7,193 nt of DNA from CAZIRO01 sp964541595. Lineage in GTDB: Bacteria; Acidobacteriota; HRBIN11. A program made the translations under genes and the position numbers. The notes beneath the pieces were generated by a model. It worked only from the letters and a program-made list of their open reading frames with translations, was not told where the DNA came from and searched no databases. This document shows positions 5,041 through 7,193 of this stretch, piece after piece; position 1 is the stretch's first letter; the number at the start of each line of letters is the position of its first letter. The DNA lies in NCBI GenBank assembly GCA_964541595.1, contig CAZIRO010000145.1:1-7193 (forward strand), read 5' to 3'.

Positions 5041-6297
5041 ATGCAGGATCCGAAAGTGGTGTCATCCCTGGACGTGTCGGCCATTCGGAAAGATTTTCCG
5101 ATCTTTGCCCGGCGGATTCATGGACGTCCGATCGTATATCTGGACAATGCGGCAACCACCCAGCGTCCGCAGTGTGTCATCGAAGCCGTTGCGCAGTTTT
5201 ATCGCACATCCAATGCCAATATCCACCGCGCGGTGCACACGTTGAGTTACGAAGCCACGGTCGCCTATGAAGAAGCGCACCGTAAGGTAGCACGGTTTAT
5301 CGGCGCCCGCTCCTGGCGCGAGATCGTGTTCGTACGGAATGCCACGGAAGCGATCAATCTCGTCGCCTATGCGTGGGGCCTGTGGCACCTTCGGGAAGGG
5401 GATGAGATCGTCCTGACCATTATGGAACACCATTCGAATATCGTGCCCTGGCAGTTTCTGCGCCGTTATCGTGGTGTTCGTTTGCACTTTGTGGATGTGG
5501 ACGACACGGGACGGCTGCGGCTGGACCAGTATTATACCCTGCTCGAACGCCCACGCGTGCGACTTGCCGCGTTCACGATGGCATCCAACGTACTGGGGAC
5601 AGTCAACCCTGTGGAAGATATGGTCCGTGCTGCCCGGGAACGCGAGATCGTTACACTGGTGGATGCAGCACAGGGTGCGCCGCACCTGCCCATCAACGTG
5701 CAGGCATTGGGCGTGGATTTCCTCGTCGTTTCCGGCCATAAGATGCTCGGGCCGACCGGTATCGGGTTTCTCTACGCACGGGAGGAGCGGCTGGAACAGA
5801 TGGAACCGTTCCTGTACGGCGGGGATATGATCGCGACCGTGACGGTTGAGGGTGCAACGTGGAACGAGTTGCCCTGGAAATATGAGGCGGGCACGCCCAA
5901 TATCGCGGGAGGGATCGGCCTGGGTGCGGCGGTCGACTATCTGACCGCGATTGGTATGGACGCCGTCTACGCGCATGAACGCGCACTGTTGCACTACGCC
6001 CTGGAGCGGTTGAAAACGGTGCCCGGTATCTGTCTGTACGGACCGGAAGAGGGCCCCCGCCTGGGCGTCATCTCCTTTACGTTCGAAAAAGCCCATCCCC
6101 ATGACGTCGCCCATATTCTGGATGAACACGGTGTAGCCGTCCGTTCGGGTCACCACTGCGCCCAGCCGCTCATGCGGCGGTTGGGTATGGACAATACCGT
6201 ACGCGCCAGTCTGTATATTTACAACGATCGGGACGATATCGATACGCTCGTGGACGCGCTGATGCGCGTGGTGCGTATCTTCCGCATTGCCGGCTGA
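5041..6297 (+). CDS. sufS: SufS, PLP-dependent cysteine desulfurase
   Basis: A 418-residue group II cysteine desulfurase of normal SufS length. It begins with the typical IRKDFPIFARRIHGRPIVYLDNAATT; the PLP environment shows EHHSN at 129-133, D208 in VDAAQ, and the Schiff-base lysine K234 in SGHKMLGPTG. The catalytic cysteine is C373 in RSGHHCAQPLM, in the short active-site loop that marks the SufS class. It converts cysteine to alanine and passes the persulfide to an acceptor. H354 in AHPHDV lies 19 residues before the active cysteine, exactly where B. subtilis SufS has H342, which swaps onto the SufU zinc site; the E. coli SufE-dependent enzyme has tyrosine there as I recall. This agrees with the sufU upstream. 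A 46-nt gap without a terminator separates it from the next gene. Confidence 0.97.
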   Translation: MQDPKVVSSLDVSAIRKDFPIFARRIHGRPIVYLDNAATTQRPQCVIEAVAQFYRTSNANIHRAVHTLSYEATVAYEEAHRKVARFIGARSWREIVFVRNATEAINLVAYAWGLWHLREGDEIVLTIMEHHSNIVPWQFLRRYRGVRLHFVDVDDTGRLRLDQYYTLLERPRVRLAAFTMASNVLGTVNPVEDMVRAAREREIVTLVDAAQGAPHLPINVQALGVDFLVVSGHKMLGPTGIGFLYAREERLEQMEPFLYGGDMIATVTVEGATWNELPWKYEAGTPNIAGGIGLGAAVDYLTAIGMDAVYAHERALLHYALERLKTVPGICLYGPEEGPRLGVISFTFEKAHPHDVAHILDEHGVAVRSGHHCAQPLMRRLGMDNTVRASLYIYNDRDDIDTLVDALMRVVRIFRIAG

Positions 6298-6330
6298 GGC
6301 GCATTTGCCAGCGTGTGGGCACGTCGGGAC

Positions 6331-6335
6331 AGGGA
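6331..6335 (+). promoter_or_regulatory. Ribosome binding site deciding the membrane protein start
   Basis: AGGGA at 6331-6335, 8 nt before ATG 6344. It supports this start over a TTG at 6287 that overlaps the end of sufS and would add 19 residues ahead of the first hydrophobic segment. Confidence 0.5.
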
Positions 6336-6343
6336 TCAGACGA

Positions 6344-7159
6344 ATGAACCCCGAAGCCGGGGATTTGAGGAAGTGGATAGAACGGGCACGTAAAAGCGCA
6401 CCTTCCGTTACCATCGCATGGATTACCGCCGTCTACCTGGGTCTCTCAGCGCGGTTGCTTTTCCATATCCACCAGCATGCGGCCAACATGCTCTTTTTGG
6501 ATCAGTGGGACTTCTATACGCCCCTGTTCAGGGGAGAAGACCTGTGGACACTCTTTCGCTGGCAGCATGGCCCGCATCGGATGGGGATCGGACTCGTCCT
6601 GACGAAGATCGTCGCCGAACTCAGCCGATGGGATACCCGCGTTGAGTCACTCGTCATCGGGGGCGTCATGGTGTTGAACGCCCTGCTGGCGCTCGTGTTA
6701 AAGAAACGGATCACCGGGCGGTGGGAGTGGTGGGACGGGGTGGTGCCCCTGCTGTTTTTGAGTATGGGTCAGGCGTCCATCTTCCTGATCACACCGAATC
6801 TCTCCTACGCCGCTGTGCCACTCCTTTTGCTCCTGCTGTACGGTCACTGTCTGACCCTTCGAAACCCCCTGCAACGGTACGCGTGCATCCTGGTGATCAA
6901 TTTTCTCTCCATTTATACGGGTTTCGGCATTTTCCTGGGATTGATCACCCCGGTCATTATCGGATCGGCCTGCATGAAATGGAACACACGGTCCCGGCGG
7001 GTCTTCTACCTCCTGGTGGGTTTCCTGTTCCTTTCGCTGCTCTCGCTGGCTTCTTTTTTCGTGGGCTGGCGCTTGAATCCAGCCGTTGGTTGTTTCCAGT
7101 TTCCCCACCCGAGACCCCACGAATATTTCCTGTATATGACTGGAGTTTGGCAAATATGA
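6344..7159 (+). CDS. Polytopic membrane protein of unknown function, possibly C-terminally short
   Basis: A 271-residue hydrophobic protein I cannot assign to a named family. A basic amphipathic start (about 1-20) is followed by likely membrane segments near 21-42, 102-119, 132-150, 153-169, 180-208 (long, perhaps two) and 219-241. The hydrophilic stretch after the first segment carries DQWDFYTPLF (53-62) and WQHGPHRMG (73-81). An acidic loop after the first helix followed by a His/Arg motif recalls poorly characterised GT-C glycosyltransferase-like membrane proteins, but this is a weak resemblance. The protein ends abruptly about 30 residues after its last segment, whereas such proteins usually have many more helices, so truncation is possible. 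It follows sufS by 46 nt with no terminator or promoter seen and may simply be read through from the operon; nothing links it to Fe-S chemistry (its cysteines, C169, C181, C210 and C250, form no motif). Confidence 0.7.
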   Translation: MNPEAGDLRKWIERARKSAPSVTIAWITAVYLGLSARLLFHIHQHAANMLFLDQWDFYTPLFRGEDLWTLFRWQHGPHRMGIGLVLTKIVAELSRWDTRVESLVIGGVMVLNALLALVLKKRITGRWEWWDGVVPLLFLSMGQASIFLITPNLSYAAVPLLLLLLYGHCLTLRNPLQRYACILVINFLSIYTGFGIFLGLITPVIIGSACMKWNTRSRRVFYLLVGFLFLSLLSLASFFVGWRLNPAVGCFQFPHPRPHEYFLYMTGVWQI

Positions 7160-7193
7160 AGTAGAGCAGAAAGGGCCTCCCTTGTAGAATCGA

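Noticed and set aside
5062..6414. 450-codon open frame on the minus strand opposite sufS
   Set aside because: It is a shadow of the sufS frame: the sense strand has every SufS catalytic motif, and the antisense product shows no domain.
7171..7183. AAGGG-CCT-CCCTT hairpin near the right edge as a terminator
   Set aside because: The stem is only 5 bp and no T-run follows before the window ends.
1..7193. tRNA, rRNA, CRISPR array, insertion sequence or phage element
   Set aside because: Nothing with the required repeats, cloverleaf or transposase motifs was seen; the window is almost fully occupied by the suf genes and the membrane protein.

Overview
The window is one compact, single-strand SUF iron-sulfur cluster assembly operon, all on the + strand, followed by an uncharacterised membrane protein gene. 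The order is Rrf2-family regulator, sufC, sufB, sufD, an IscU/SufU-type scaffold (sufU), a Rieske-type ferredoxin, sufS, and then the membrane protein. It is moderately GC-rich by eye, has clear purine-rich ribosome binding sites and short or overlapping junctions. A SufU-type rather than SufE-type sulfur acceptor, and the Rrf2-sufC-sufB-sufD order, suggest a Gram-positive-like or Chloroflexota-like bacterium. That placement is inference and weak; nothing here fixes the taxon.

Bases 1-103 hold the control region. A near-consensus sigma70-type promoter (TTGACA, 17-bp spacer, TATCAT) is followed by a perfect 7-3-7 dyad at 69-85, just upstream of the ribosome binding site of the Rrf2 gene. The regulator carries three cysteines spaced to ligate an Fe-S cluster, so the likely logic is cluster-sensing autoregulation of the whole operon. 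Bases 104-2769 encode the regulator, SufC (ATPase) and SufB (scaffold core). The regulator and sufC overlap by 38 nt. Bases 2770-2891 form the only substantial gap inside the operon and contain tandem hairpins, the second of which looks like an intrinsic terminator. Bases 2892-6297 encode SufD, SufU, the Rieske protein and SufS, with gaps of at most 36 nt. Bases 6344-7159 encode a multi-spanning membrane protein of unknown function that may be shortened at its C terminus.

Together, SufS would take sulfur from cysteine and hand it to SufU, and SufBCD would build the cluster with ATP hydrolysis by SufC. The Rieske protein is a plausible but unproven electron-transfer partner. Most of the window is a well-conserved housekeeping system. 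The points most worth a second look are the terminator-like structure between sufB and sufD, the dyad under the promoter, the short-loop SufU paired with a SufU-type SufS, and the unexplained membrane protein.
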